Shown here: piece after piece, positions 22,965-30,216 of the stretch
Position numbering within the stretch: position 1 is the first letter of the stretch
How the letters are laid out: the number at the start of each line of letters is the position of its first letter
Source of the DNA: Porphyromonadaceae bacterium UBA7042
Lineage (GTDB): Bacteria > Bacteroidota > Bacteroidia > Bacteroidales > Muribaculaceae
Direction of reading: 5' to 3'
NCBI GenBank assembly: GCA_002494015.1
Contig: DLAR01000082.1
Location: forward strand, 40,095 to 70,310
DNA length: 30,216 nt
Position numbers and translations under genes: made by a program
Notes under the pieces: model-generated
The model's input: only the letters and a program-made list of their open reading frames with translations
The model's database searches: none
Told to the model about the DNA's origin: nothing

Positions 22965-24458
22965 ATGTATTTATTAGGATATGACATAGGCAGCTCGTCG
23001 GTCAAAGCGAGCCTTGTGGATGCCGAGACCGGCAAGACGGTTTCGTCGGACTTCTACCCCAAGACTGAGGCCGAGATAATCTCGGTCAAACCCGGGTGGG
23101 CCGAGCAGCGTCCCGAACAATGGTGGGACTGCTTGAAAAATGTGACAGCATCGGTGCTTGCCGAGTCGGCTATAGATTCCGCCGATATCAAGGCCATCGG
23201 TATTTCTTACCAGATGCACGGCCTCGTTCTTGTCGACAAGAATCATAACGCATTGCGTCCCGCCATCATCTGGTGTGATTCCCGTGCGGTTCCCTATGGT
23301 CAAAAGGCTTTTGACACAATCGGTGATGAAAAGTGTCTCAGCCACCTGCTCAACTCCCCCGGCAATTTTACCGCCGCCAAGCTCGCTTGGGTCAAGGAGA
23401 ACGAGCCTGAGACATTTGAAAAAATCTACAAGATAATGCTTCCCGGCGATTATATCGCCATGCGGCTGACCGACCGTATCTGCACCACTGAGTCGGGCCT
23501 TTCAGAGGGGATGTTCTGGGATTTCAAGGAGAACCGTGTGGCCGACTTCCTGCTGGAATATTTCGGATTTTCCGAGGATGTCATTCCCGAAATCGTGCCG
23601 ACGTTCTCCATTCAGGGACGCGTGACAGCAGCTGTAGCCGCCGAACTTGGTCTTGCCGAGGGAACCCCCGTCTCTTACCGTGCCGGAGACCAACCCAACA
23701 ACGCATTGTCGCTCAATGTGTTCAATCCGGGCGAAATCGCATCGACCGCCGGGACATCGGGTGTTGTCTATGGTGTAAACGGAGAGGTAAGCTATGACAA
23801 GCTTTCGCGTGTCAACACATTTGCCCACGTCAATCACACCGCCGAGAATCCCCGTCTTGGAATCCTTGCCTGCATCAACGGAACCGGCATCTTGAACTCG
23901 TGGATCAAGCGCACGGTCGCTCCCGAGGGTATCTCTTACGCCGAAATGAACGACGTGGCCGCACGGGCGCCTGTCGGTTGTGCCGGAGTGTCGGTAATCC
24001 CATTCGGCAACGGGGCCGAGCGCGTGCTTCAGAACCGCGAAGTAGGCTGCTCGATTCACGGCGTGAATTTCCTGAACCACGATAAAAGCCACATCATCCG
24101 CGCAGCACAGGAGGGAATCGTGTTCTCGTTCATGTATTGCATGGAAATCATGCAGGCACTCGGTATGGATATCCGCAAAATCCGTGCCGGACATGCCAAC
24201 ATGTTTCTCAGTCCGTTGTTCCGCAACACCCTTGCCGGTGTCAGCGGGGCGACAATCGAGCTTTACAATACCGATGGCTCGGTCGGGGCGGCCAAGGGTG
24301 CCGGAATGGGTGCCGGAATCTATAGCGACAACAACGAGGCATTTGCCTCGCTTGAGAAAATCGAGGTCATCGAGCCTGTTGTCGCCGACGAAGGTGCCTA
24401 CCGCGACGCCTACGCGCTATGGAAACAACGACTCGAACAAATTATAAACAACAAATAA
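22965..24458 (+). CDS. xylB: Xylulokinase
   Basis: This cytosolic kinase phosphorylates D-xylulose to xylulose 5-phosphate for the pentose phosphate pathway. The 497-residue protein belongs to the FGGY family. It has the N-terminal phosphate loop YDIGSSSVKASLVD, the substrate region SYQMHGLVLVD and PAIIWCDSRA, the catalytic base Asp242 in AGDQPNNALSLNV, and the ATP-binding GTSGVVYG and GSVGAAKGAGMGAG stretches. The direct neighbour xylose isomerase supplies its substrate, so the assignment to xylulose rather than another sugar is secure. It lies 45 bases after the regulator gene and 31 bases before xylA. Confidence 0.95.
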   Translation: MYLLGYDIGSSSVKASLVDAETGKTVSSDFYPKTEAEIISVKPGWAEQRPEQWWDCLKNVTASVLAESAIDSADIKAIGISYQMHGLVLVDKNHNALRPAIIWCDSRAVPYGQKAFDTIGDEKCLSHLLNSPGNFTAAKLAWVKENEPETFEKIYKIMLPGDYIAMRLTDRICTTESGLSEGMFWDFKENRVADFLLEYFGFSEDVIPEIVPTFSIQGRVTAAVAAELGLAEGTPVSYRAGDQPNNALSLNVFNPGEIASTAGTSGVVYGVNGEVSYDKLSRVNTFAHVNHTAENPRLGILACINGTGILNSWIKRTVAPEGISYAEMNDVAARAPVGCAGVSVIPFGNGAERVLQNREVGCSIHGVNFLNHDKSHIIRAAQEGIVFSFMYCMEIMQALGMDIRKIRAGHANMFLSPLFRNTLAGVSGATIELYNTDGSVGAAKGAGMGAGIYSDNNEAFASLEKIEVIEPVVADEGAYRDAYALWKQRLEQIINNK

Positions 24459-24489
24459 TAAAATACTAATTACTAAAACTCAATTAATT

Positions 24490-25806
24490 ATGGCAGTTAA
24501 AGAATATTTTCCCACGATAGGAAAAATCAAATTTGAAGGCAAGGACAGCAAGAATCCTATGGCTTACCGCTACTATGACGCTGAAAAAATCGTTCTCGGC
24601 AAGCCGATGAAGGAATGGCTCAAGTTTGCCATGGCATGGTGGCACACTCTCTGCGCCGAAGGCGGTGACCAGTTTGGCACAGGCACAAAGAAGTTCCCTT
24701 GGAACGATGCTCCCGATGCGATGACCGCAGCCAAGCAGCGTGCCGACGCCGGTTTTGAAATCATGCAGAAACTCGGTATCGAATATTTCTGCTTCCATGA
24801 CACCGACCTTATCGGTGACCTTACTGACATCGCCGACTACGAAAAGCGCATGCAGGAGATTACCGCTTATCTCAAGGAACTCATGGACAAGACCGGCATC
24901 AAGAACCTGTGGGGTACTGCCAATGTATTCGGCAACGGCCGCTATATGAACGGTGCCGCTACCAACCCCGACTTTGATGTTGTTGCCCGCGCTGCCGTTC
25001 AGATCAAGAACGCTATCGACGCAACTATCGCCCTCGGTGGCTCCAACTATGTATTCTGGGGTGGCCGCGAAGGTTACATGAGCCTTCTGAACACTGACCA
25101 AAAGCGTGAAAAAGAGCATCTCGCAACCATGCTCCGCATGGCCCGCGACTATGCCCGCGCCAAAGGTTTTACCGGCACATTCCTTATCGAGCCGAAACCA
25201 ATGGAACCCTCTAAGCATCAGTATGATGTTGATACCGAGACTGTTATCGGTTTCTTGAAAGCTCATGGCCTTGACAAGGACTTCAAGGTGAACATCGAGG
25301 TTAACCACGCAACTCTCGCGGGTCACACTTTTGAACACGAACTCGCTGTCGCTGTCGACAACGGAATGCTCGGTTCTATCGACGCCAACCGCGGTGACTA
25401 TCAGAACGGCTGGGATACCGACCAGTTCCCCATCGACAACTTTGAGCTTACTCAGGCCATGATGCAGATTATCCGCAACGGCGGTCTCGGAAACGGCGGT
25501 ACCAACTTCGATGCCAAGACCCGTCGCAACTCTACTGACCCCGAGGATATCTTTATCGCCCACATCGCCGGTATGGATGCTATGGCCCGCGCTCTTGAAT
25601 GTGCAGCCGCCATTCTGACCGAATCTCCCTATAACGAAATGCTTCGCGAGCGCTATGCTTCGTTTGACGGAGGCGAAGGCAAGAAGTTTGAAGACGGCCA
25701 GCTCTCTCTTGAAGATGTTGTTGCCTATGCCAAGACTCAGGGTGAACCCAAGGTGACTTCAGGAAAGCAGGAGCTCTACGAGGCAATCGTTGCAATGTAT
25801 TGCTAA
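24490..25806 (+). CDS. xylA: Xylose isomerase
   Basis: This metal-dependent enzyme converts D-xylose to D-xylulose. The 438-residue length is that of class II xylose isomerases. The visible motifs are FHDTDL with the catalytic His-Asp pair, YVFWGGREGYMSLLNTDQ, FLIEPKPMEPSKHQYDVD with metal ligands, FKVNIEVNHATLAGHTFEHE, and GSIDANRGDYQNGWDTDQFP with the second metal site. It is the second enzyme gene of the operon. A strong hairpin follows about 28 bases after its stop, before the transporter gene. Confidence 0.97.
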   Translation: MAVKEYFPTIGKIKFEGKDSKNPMAYRYYDAEKIVLGKPMKEWLKFAMAWWHTLCAEGGDQFGTGTKKFPWNDAPDAMTAAKQRADAGFEIMQKLGIEYFCFHDTDLIGDLTDIADYEKRMQEITAYLKELMDKTGIKNLWGTANVFGNGRYMNGAATNPDFDVVARAAVQIKNAIDATIALGGSNYVFWGGREGYMSLLNTDQKREKEHLATMLRMARDYARAKGFTGTFLIEPKPMEPSKHQYDVDTETVIGFLKAHGLDKDFKVNIEVNHATLAGHTFEHELAVAVDNGMLGSIDANRGDYQNGWDTDQFPIDNFELTQAMMQIIRNGGLGNGGTNFDAKTRRNSTDPEDIFIAHIAGMDAMARALECAAAILTESPYNEMLRERYASFDGGEGKKFEDGQLSLEDVVAYAKTQGEPKVTSGKQELYEAIVAMYC

Positions 25807-25833
25807 TCTGATTTTTACCCTATAACGCTATTC

Positions 25834-25865
25834 AGGTGGCAACAGGCGGGTGTCTGTTGCCACCT
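25834..25865 (+). other. Strong hairpin between xylA and the xylose transporter gene
   Basis: aggtggcaacag (25834-25845) pairs perfectly with ctgttgccacct (25854-25865) around an 8-base loop, a 12-bp stem. It is followed by TTCCCCG and then TATTTTT, not by a continuous T-run. It probably protects the upstream xylB-xylA mRNA end or gives partial termination, so that the transporter is made in smaller amounts. Confidence 0.65.
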
Positions 25866-25921
25866 TTCCCCGTATTTTTAAGACACTTGTCACAATCTTC
25901 TTATCTTCCTTAATATTTATC

Positions 25922-27406
25922 ATGGAATATCCTAAAAACGGTAGCCGCCTCTACCTCTTTTCGATAGTCTTGGTCGCAGTGCTCGGCGGCCTTCTTTTCG
26001 GTTACGATACCGCTGTTATCTCGGGTGCCGAAAAAGGACTGCAGGCTTTCTTCATCGGAGCTAAAGATTTTACTTATACCGATACAATTCACGGCATCAC
26101 CTCGTCGAGCGCCCTGCTCGGCTGCATTATCGGCAGTGCGCTGTCGGGGTTCTGTGCCTCGTTCTTCGGCCGCAAAAAATCACTTATGATTGCCGGAGTG
26201 TTCTTTTTCCTCTCGGCACTCGGTTCCTACTATCCCGAATTTGCCTTCTATGAGTATGGCAAACCGTCATTCAGCCTCCTGATTGCATTCAACATCTACC
26301 GTATCATCGGCGGTATCGGCGTGGGTCTCGCCTCGGCTATCTGCCCGATGTATATCGCCGAGGTTTCCCCATCTAACATTCGCGGCACCCTCGTGTCATG
26401 GAACCAGTTTGCCATTATCTTCGGCCAGCTTGTTGTTTACTTTGTCAACTTCCTCATCCTCGGCGAACACACCCAGCCTGTGATTGAAAGAATCGGCGAG
26501 GCGGTATATCAGGTTCATTCTTCGTCTGACCCGTGGACCATTTCCACCGGATGGCGTTACATGTTTGGTTCCGAGGCTTTTGTCGCCGGATTGTTCACTA
26601 TCCTTGTGTTCTTCGTGCCCGAGTCGCCGCGTTATCTTGTGCTGACCGGTCGTGACGATGCGGCGATGAACGTTTTGTCCCACATCAACGGCTATGAAAA
26701 GGCTCGCGAAATCCTCAATCAGATTAAATCGACAGCGGCTGAAAAGAGTGAGAAACTGTTCTCTTTCGGCATAATGGTCATCTTTATCGGCGTCATGCTT
26801 TCGGTGTTCCAGCAGGCTGTCGGCATCAATGCCGTCCTTTACTATGCTCCGCGCATCTTCGAGTCGATGAACATGGGCAACCCGATGGTTCAGACTGTGA
26901 TTATGGGCATTGTCAATATCGCCTTTACACTCGTCGCAGTGTTTACTGTTGAAAAAATCGGCCGCAAACCCCTTCTCATCTGGGGTTCTATCGGCATGGC
27001 GGTCGGCGCGTTTGGCGTAGCTGTTTCCAATATCGTAACCGTTGCGCCCATTGTACCGGTTGTGTCGATTATGGTCTACTCTGCTTCATTCATGTTTTCT
27101 TGGGGTCCCATCTGCTGGGTACTTATTTCCGAGATTTTCCCCAACACAATCCGTAGTTCTGCTGTGGCTATCGCTGTCGCTTTCCAATGGATTTTCAACT
27201 TCATCGTGTCGTCGACATTTGTCCCCATGTACAACATGAGCGCCGGCGACCTTGGCGACCGTTTCGGCCATGTCTTTGTCTACGCCCTTTATGGCATCAT
27301 CTGCGTTATCGCGGCATGGTTTGTGGCGGCTCTCGTCCCCGAAACCAAGGGCAAGACTCTTGAAGACATGACTAATCTTTGGCGCAACCGCAATAAAAAA
27401 GCCTGA
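25922..27406 (+). CDS. xylE: Sugar:proton symporter of the XylE type (MFS)
   Basis: This is the probable inner-membrane D-xylose/proton symporter. The 494-residue protein has the 12-helix major facilitator pattern and the sugar-porter signatures GGLLFGYDTAVISGA near the start, GRKKSLMIAG after helix 2, PESPRYLVLTGR before the central loop, QQAVGINAVLYYAP in helix 7, EKIGRKPLLIWG, and PETKGKTLEDM at the end. The family includes E. coli XylE, and the position after xylB-xylA supports xylose as substrate. The start ATG at 25922 was chosen because the upstream in-frame region (from 25850) lies within the hairpin and matches no transporter N-terminus. Confidence 0.9.
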   Translation: MEYPKNGSRLYLFSIVLVAVLGGLLFGYDTAVISGAEKGLQAFFIGAKDFTYTDTIHGITSSSALLGCIIGSALSGFCASFFGRKKSLMIAGVFFFLSALGSYYPEFAFYEYGKPSFSLLIAFNIYRIIGGIGVGLASAICPMYIAEVSPSNIRGTLVSWNQFAIIFGQLVVYFVNFLILGEHTQPVIERIGEAVYQVHSSSDPWTISTGWRYMFGSEAFVAGLFTILVFFVPESPRYLVLTGRDDAAMNVLSHINGYEKAREILNQIKSTAAEKSEKLFSFGIMVIFIGVMLSVFQQAVGINAVLYYAPRIFESMNMGNPMVQTVIMGIVNIAFTLVAVFTVEKIGRKPLLIWGSIGMAVGAFGVAVSNIVTVAPIVPVVSIMVYSASFMFSWGPICWVLISEIFPNTIRSSAVAIAVAFQWIFNFIVSSTFVPMYNMSAGDLGDRFGHVFVYALYGIICVIAAWFVAALVPETKGKTLEDMTNLWRNRNKKA

Positions 27407-27475
27407 TTGCAGTTATTGTAATAAAACCTCATTTCTCCTCTCTCCTTACAATTTTTCACGTTTTCATATTAAGTA

Positions 27476-28147
27476 ATGGCAAAATTTGATAAAATAGCCG
27501 TTTTGGAGCGCATGGCCTCCACCGGCATGGTGCCTGTTTTCTATCACAAAGACCCCGAAGTGGCCAAGCGGGTCGTAAAGGCTTGCTACGATGGCGGCGT
27601 GCGCGCGTTTGAGTTCACTAACCGTGGCGACTTTGCCCACGAGGTTTTTGAATCGGTTGTAAAATATGCCGCCGTCGAGTGCCCCGACATGGCTATCGGT
27701 GTCGGCTCTGTGGTCGACCCTGCCACGGCCGCGCTGTTTATCCAGCTCGGCGCATGTTTCGTTGTCGGCCCGCTCTTTAACCCCGAGGTTTCCAAAGTGT
27801 GCAATCGCCGGTGTGTCCCCTATACCCCCGGTTGCGGGACTGTCAGTGAAATCGGTGCCGCTCAGGAGACCGGATGCGACCTTTGCAAGGTGTTCCCCGG
27901 CGATGTCCTCGGCCCGAAATTTGTCAAAGGTCTGATGGCTCCTATGCCTTGGTCGAAGCTTATGGTGACCGGTGGTGTCGAGCCTACCCGAGAAAACATT
28001 CAGTCATGGTTCTCGGCCGGAGTATTCTGTGTCGGCATGGGGTCGAAACTGTTTCCCAAGGACCGTGTCGCTGCCGGCGACTGGCAATATGTTACCGACA
28101 AGTGCCGCGAAGCACTTTCTTATGTCGCAGAAGCCTGCAAACAATAA
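27476..28147 (+). CDS. eda: KDPG/KHG aldolase (2-dehydro-3-deoxy-phosphogluconate aldolase)
   Basis: This enzyme splits 2-keto-3-deoxy-6-phosphogluconate into pyruvate and glyceraldehyde 3-phosphate, the last step of hexuronate breakdown. The 223-residue protein has FEFTNRGD (Glu46 and Arg50, catalytic base region), IGVGSVVDPATA, PYTPGCGTVSE, and the Schiff-base lysine Lys138 in CKVFPGD, followed by the phosphate loop TGGVEPT. It begins 69 bases after the transporter gene. The next gene, mannonate dehydratase, starts only 5 bases after its stop. Confidence 0.92.
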   Translation: MAKFDKIAVLERMASTGMVPVFYHKDPEVAKRVVKACYDGGVRAFEFTNRGDFAHEVFESVVKYAAVECPDMAIGVGSVVDPATAALFIQLGACFVVGPLFNPEVSKVCNRRCVPYTPGCGTVSEIGAAQETGCDLCKVFPGDVLGPKFVKGLMAPMPWSKLMVTGGVEPTRENIQSWFSAGVFCVGMGSKLFPKDRVAAGDWQYVTDKCREALSYVAEACKQ

Positions 28148-28152
28148 CAGTT

Positions 28153-29310
28153 ATGGAAAAAACGTGGCGTTGGTTTGGTCCCAACGATAAAATCACGCTT
28201 TCGATGCTCCGTCAGATTGGCGTAGAGGGCATCGTTACAGCCCTGCACCATATTCCCAACGGGGAAGTATGGTCGCTCGACGAAGTGTTGAAGATGAAAA
28301 ATTTCATCGAAGCGGCCGGTCTGCGTTGGAGCGTGGTCGAAAGCCTCCCTGTTTCCGAATCAATCAAGTATGGCGGCCCTGACCGCGACGAGCTTATCGA
28401 CCGATACATTGAGTCGCTTGAAAATCTCGGAAAAGCCGGGGTGAAGACTGTCTGCTACAACTTCATGCCGGTTCTCGACTGGGCGCGCACCGATTTGGAA
28501 TATCCTAACCCCGACGGGACATCCAATCTGTATTTCAACCGTGGCGAGTTTGCCTATTTCGACATCCACATCCTCAAGCGCGAAAACGCTTCAGCTGATT
28601 ATGATGCAGAGACTCTCTCGCGCGTCGAGGAATTGAAGAAAACCATGACTCCCGAAGGTGAAAACCGTCTCGTCGACAATATTATTGTAAAGACTCAGGG
28701 ATTTGTCAACGGAAACATTTCGGAAAATGACCTCAACCCCGTTCAGAAGTTCCGTGACCTTCTCGGTCTGTATAAAGGAATAGATGCCGGCAAGCTGCGC
28801 GAAAACATGGTCTACTTCCTTCGACGCATCATGCCGGTCTGCAACAAATGGGATATTAACATGTGTGTTCACCCCGACGACCCTCCCATGCCAATCCTCG
28901 GTCTCCCGCGAATCGTTACATGCGATGCCGACATTGAGGCCTTCCTTAATGCAGTGCCGGATTCCCACAACGGTCTGACATTCTGTGCCGGGTCTCTTAG
29001 TGCCGGTGCCCATAACGACATCCCTGCATTGGCCCGCAAATATGCGTCACGCACCCATTTTGTGCATGCCCGCATCTGTAACGTGCTCCCAAATGGCGAT
29101 TTCAAGGAATCGACCCACCTTGACCCGCGTCTCATTGATGCCATCGCCACTTTCGAGCGTGAGCGTCCCGGTGTGCCCATGCGCGTTGACCATGCCCCTC
29201 TCATGCTTGGCGACGAAAAAATGGACTACAATGCCGGATATTCTTTCCACGGACGCATGCTCGCCCTCGGAATGGTATCGGGCATCATGGCCGCATTAAA
29301 AACTGTATAA
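28153..29310 (+). CDS. uxuA: D-mannonate dehydratase
   Basis: This enzyme dehydrates D-mannonate to 2-keto-3-deoxy-gluconate. The 385-residue protein starts with the family N-terminus EKTWRWFGPNDKITLSML. It has TALHHIPNGEVW, CYNFMPVLDWARTDLEY, and the metal-site motif MCVHPDDPP near residues 237-245, then FCAGSLSAGAHND and MRVDHAPLMLGD. The ATG at 28153 was chosen: the frame stays open upstream to 27874, but that part overlaps eda and does not match the family. It starts 5 bases after eda, and the SDR gene begins 14 bases after it. Confidence 0.96.
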   Translation: MEKTWRWFGPNDKITLSMLRQIGVEGIVTALHHIPNGEVWSLDEVLKMKNFIEAAGLRWSVVESLPVSESIKYGGPDRDELIDRYIESLENLGKAGVKTVCYNFMPVLDWARTDLEYPNPDGTSNLYFNRGEFAYFDIHILKRENASADYDAETLSRVEELKKTMTPEGENRLVDNIIVKTQGFVNGNISENDLNPVQKFRDLLGLYKGIDAGKLRENMVYFLRRIMPVCNKWDINMCVHPDDPPMPILGLPRIVTCDADIEAFLNAVPDSHNGLTFCAGSLSAGAHNDIPALARKYASRTHFVHARICNVLPNGDFKESTHLDPRLIDAIATFERERPGVPMRVDHAPLMLGDEKMDYNAGYSFHGRMLALGMVSGIMAALKTV

Positions 29311-29324
29311 TCTAAATTTATTCC

Positions 29325-30137
29325 GTGAATACTTTGTTTTCAATAAAAGATCAAGTTGTCGTAATAACCGGTGGAACCGGTGTGCTCGGCAGCTGTATAG
29401 GCGAATATCTTGCTTCCGAGGGCGCCCATGTCGTTCTCATGGGACGTCGCCGTGACGAGGGTGACGCAATCGTTGAACGTATCCGCAAGGCGGGTGGCGA
29501 CGCGATGTTTCTCGTCACTGATGTCATGAACCCTGAAATCGTGCAGGCCAACTGTGACGAAATTCTTGCACGCTATGGACGCGTCGATGCCCTTCTGAAT
29601 GCAGCCGGAGGAAACATGCCCGGTGCTACAATCGCTCCGACCGGAACGATTTTTGACATCAAAGTCGAAGATTTCGAGCGCGTGCTCAATGTCAACCTTA
29701 CAGGAACAGTAATACCCACTCAGATATTCCTGCGCCCGATGGTCGATGCCGGGCGAGGCTCCATTGTCAACTTCTCGTCAATGGCCGCATTCCGCCCCAT
29801 GACGCGTGTTCTGGGTTATGCCGCAGCCAAGGCCGGTATCTCCAATTTCACTGCATTCCTTGCCAACGAGGTCGCAACCAAGTTTACCCCCGCTATCCGT
29901 GTCAATGCGATTGCTCCCGGGTTTTTCCTCACTAATCAGAACCGGGCCCTGCTCACAAATCCCGATGGATCTCTTACCGAGCGCGGGGCCGATGTCATCC
30001 GTCAGACACCCTTCAAGCGTTTCGGCAAGCCTGAAGAACTCTGCGGAACCATCCACTACCTCATTTCCGAGGCTTCTACATTCGTTACCGGCACAGTCGC
30101 TGTAGTCGATGGCGGTTTCAACGCCTTCGCGATGTAG
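29325..30137 (+). CDS. uxuB: SDR-family D-mannonate oxidoreductase (fructuronate reductase)
   Basis: This enzyme probably reduces D-fructuronate to D-mannonate with NAD(P)H. The 270-residue protein is a classical short-chain dehydrogenase. It has TGGTGVLG at residues 15-22, NAAGG for cofactor binding, Asn124, the catalytic Ser152, Tyr165 and Lys169 (SSMAA and GYAAAKAG), and the C-terminal TGTVAVVDGGFNAF. The start is a GTG at 29325; no in-frame ATG lies before the cofactor motif. Assignment to mannonate rests on its position next to mannonate dehydratase and on the known SDR-type UxuB of Bacillus subtilis. A related gluconate or ketogluconate reductase is possible. Confidence 0.8.
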   Translation: MNTLFSIKDQVVVITGGTGVLGSCIGEYLASEGAHVVLMGRRRDEGDAIVERIRKAGGDAMFLVTDVMNPEIVQANCDEILARYGRVDALLNAAGGNMPGATIAPTGTIFDIKVEDFERVLNVNLTGTVIPTQIFLRPMVDAGRGSIVNFSSMAAFRPMTRVLGYAAAKAGISNFTAFLANEVATKFTPAIRVNAIAPGFFLTNQNRALLTNPDGSLTERGADVIRQTPFKRFGKPEELCGTIHYLISEASTFVTGTVAVVDGGFNAFAM

Positions 30138-30175
30138 TAAAAATAGGAAAGATGTAATAAAATAATGAAAAGTAC

Positions 30176-30216
30176 CGGCGGCGACAGTTTTCCTGTCGCC
30201 GCCGCTTTGTTGTCTT
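30176..30216 (+). terminator. Hairpin terminator after the uronate genes
   Basis: The 12-bp stem 30176-30187 pairs with 30193-30204 (cggcggcgacag with ctgtcgccgccg), loop ttttc. A moderately T-rich tract CTTTGTTGTCTT follows to the window end. It starts 38 bases after the SDR gene stop, marking the probable end of the operon. Confidence 0.8.

Noticed and set aside
24484..25563. 359-codon open frame on the minus strand across xylA
   Set aside because: It is a mirror of the xylose isomerase codon pattern, has no family resemblance and no promoter; treated as a shadow frame despite its length.
27874..28152. Upstream extension of the uxuA frame overlapping eda
   Set aside because: The mannonate dehydratase N-terminus starts at 28153; the extension is eda out of frame.

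Overview
The window looks like chromosomal DNA of a gut-type Bacteroidales bacterium (phylum Bacteroidota). Genes start without clear Shine-Dalgarno sequences. Upstream of several genes there are Bacteroidota-type promoters (-33 (A/T/G)TTG, 18-21 bases, -7 TAnnTTTG). A Por/T9SS-type sorting tail, an LTD-fused OadG protein and the gene orders parE-coaD-S41 protease and mce-mmdA-oadG-bccP-mmdB all fit that group. The moderate G+C content is compatible with Muribaculaceae, but the family is an inference only.

Layout. (1) 70-2043, minus strand: dnaK with a strong terminator. (2) 2350-7296: a one-promoter operon for the end of the succinate-to-propionate pathway: methylmalonyl-CoA epimerase, the carboxyltransferase subunit, an LTD-OadG membrane subunit, the biotin carrier and the sodium-pumping beta subunit. 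(3) 7480-9232: a small unknown gene overlapping tcdA (t6A to ct6A in tRNA), which meets a Crp/Fnr-type regulator tail to tail. (4) 9369-12524: a 1031-residue secreted mosaic protein with a T9SS-like C-terminus. (5) 12551-14180: a PAS/LuxR-like regulator and a divergent secreted DUF1349 protein. Their two promoters share one perfect palindromic -7 element. (6) 14226-17597: an accessory, visibly A+T-richer cassette of four genes. They are an unknown 424-residue protein, then, from a separate promoter with repeated palindromes in its leader, an unknown 201-residue protein, a small protein with an ExoX-like C-terminal motif, and a shortened, degenerate FtsZ/tubulin-like protein. This is the most novel part of the window. 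(7) 17614-21888: parE (topoisomerase IV B), coaD and an S41 C-terminal processing protease. (8) 21889-30216: a sugar-acid and pentose cluster. It has a Nudix-fold repressor with inactivated catalytic motif and candidate operators, xylulokinase, xylose isomerase, a XylE-type transporter, KDPG aldolase, mannonate dehydratase and an SDR mannonate oxidoreductase. Together these would handle xylose and (glucur)onate, the two sugars of glucuronoxylan.

No tRNA, rRNA, insertion sequence, integrase or CRISPR array was recognised. Functional names rest on motif recognition by eye; no alignment or database search was run.
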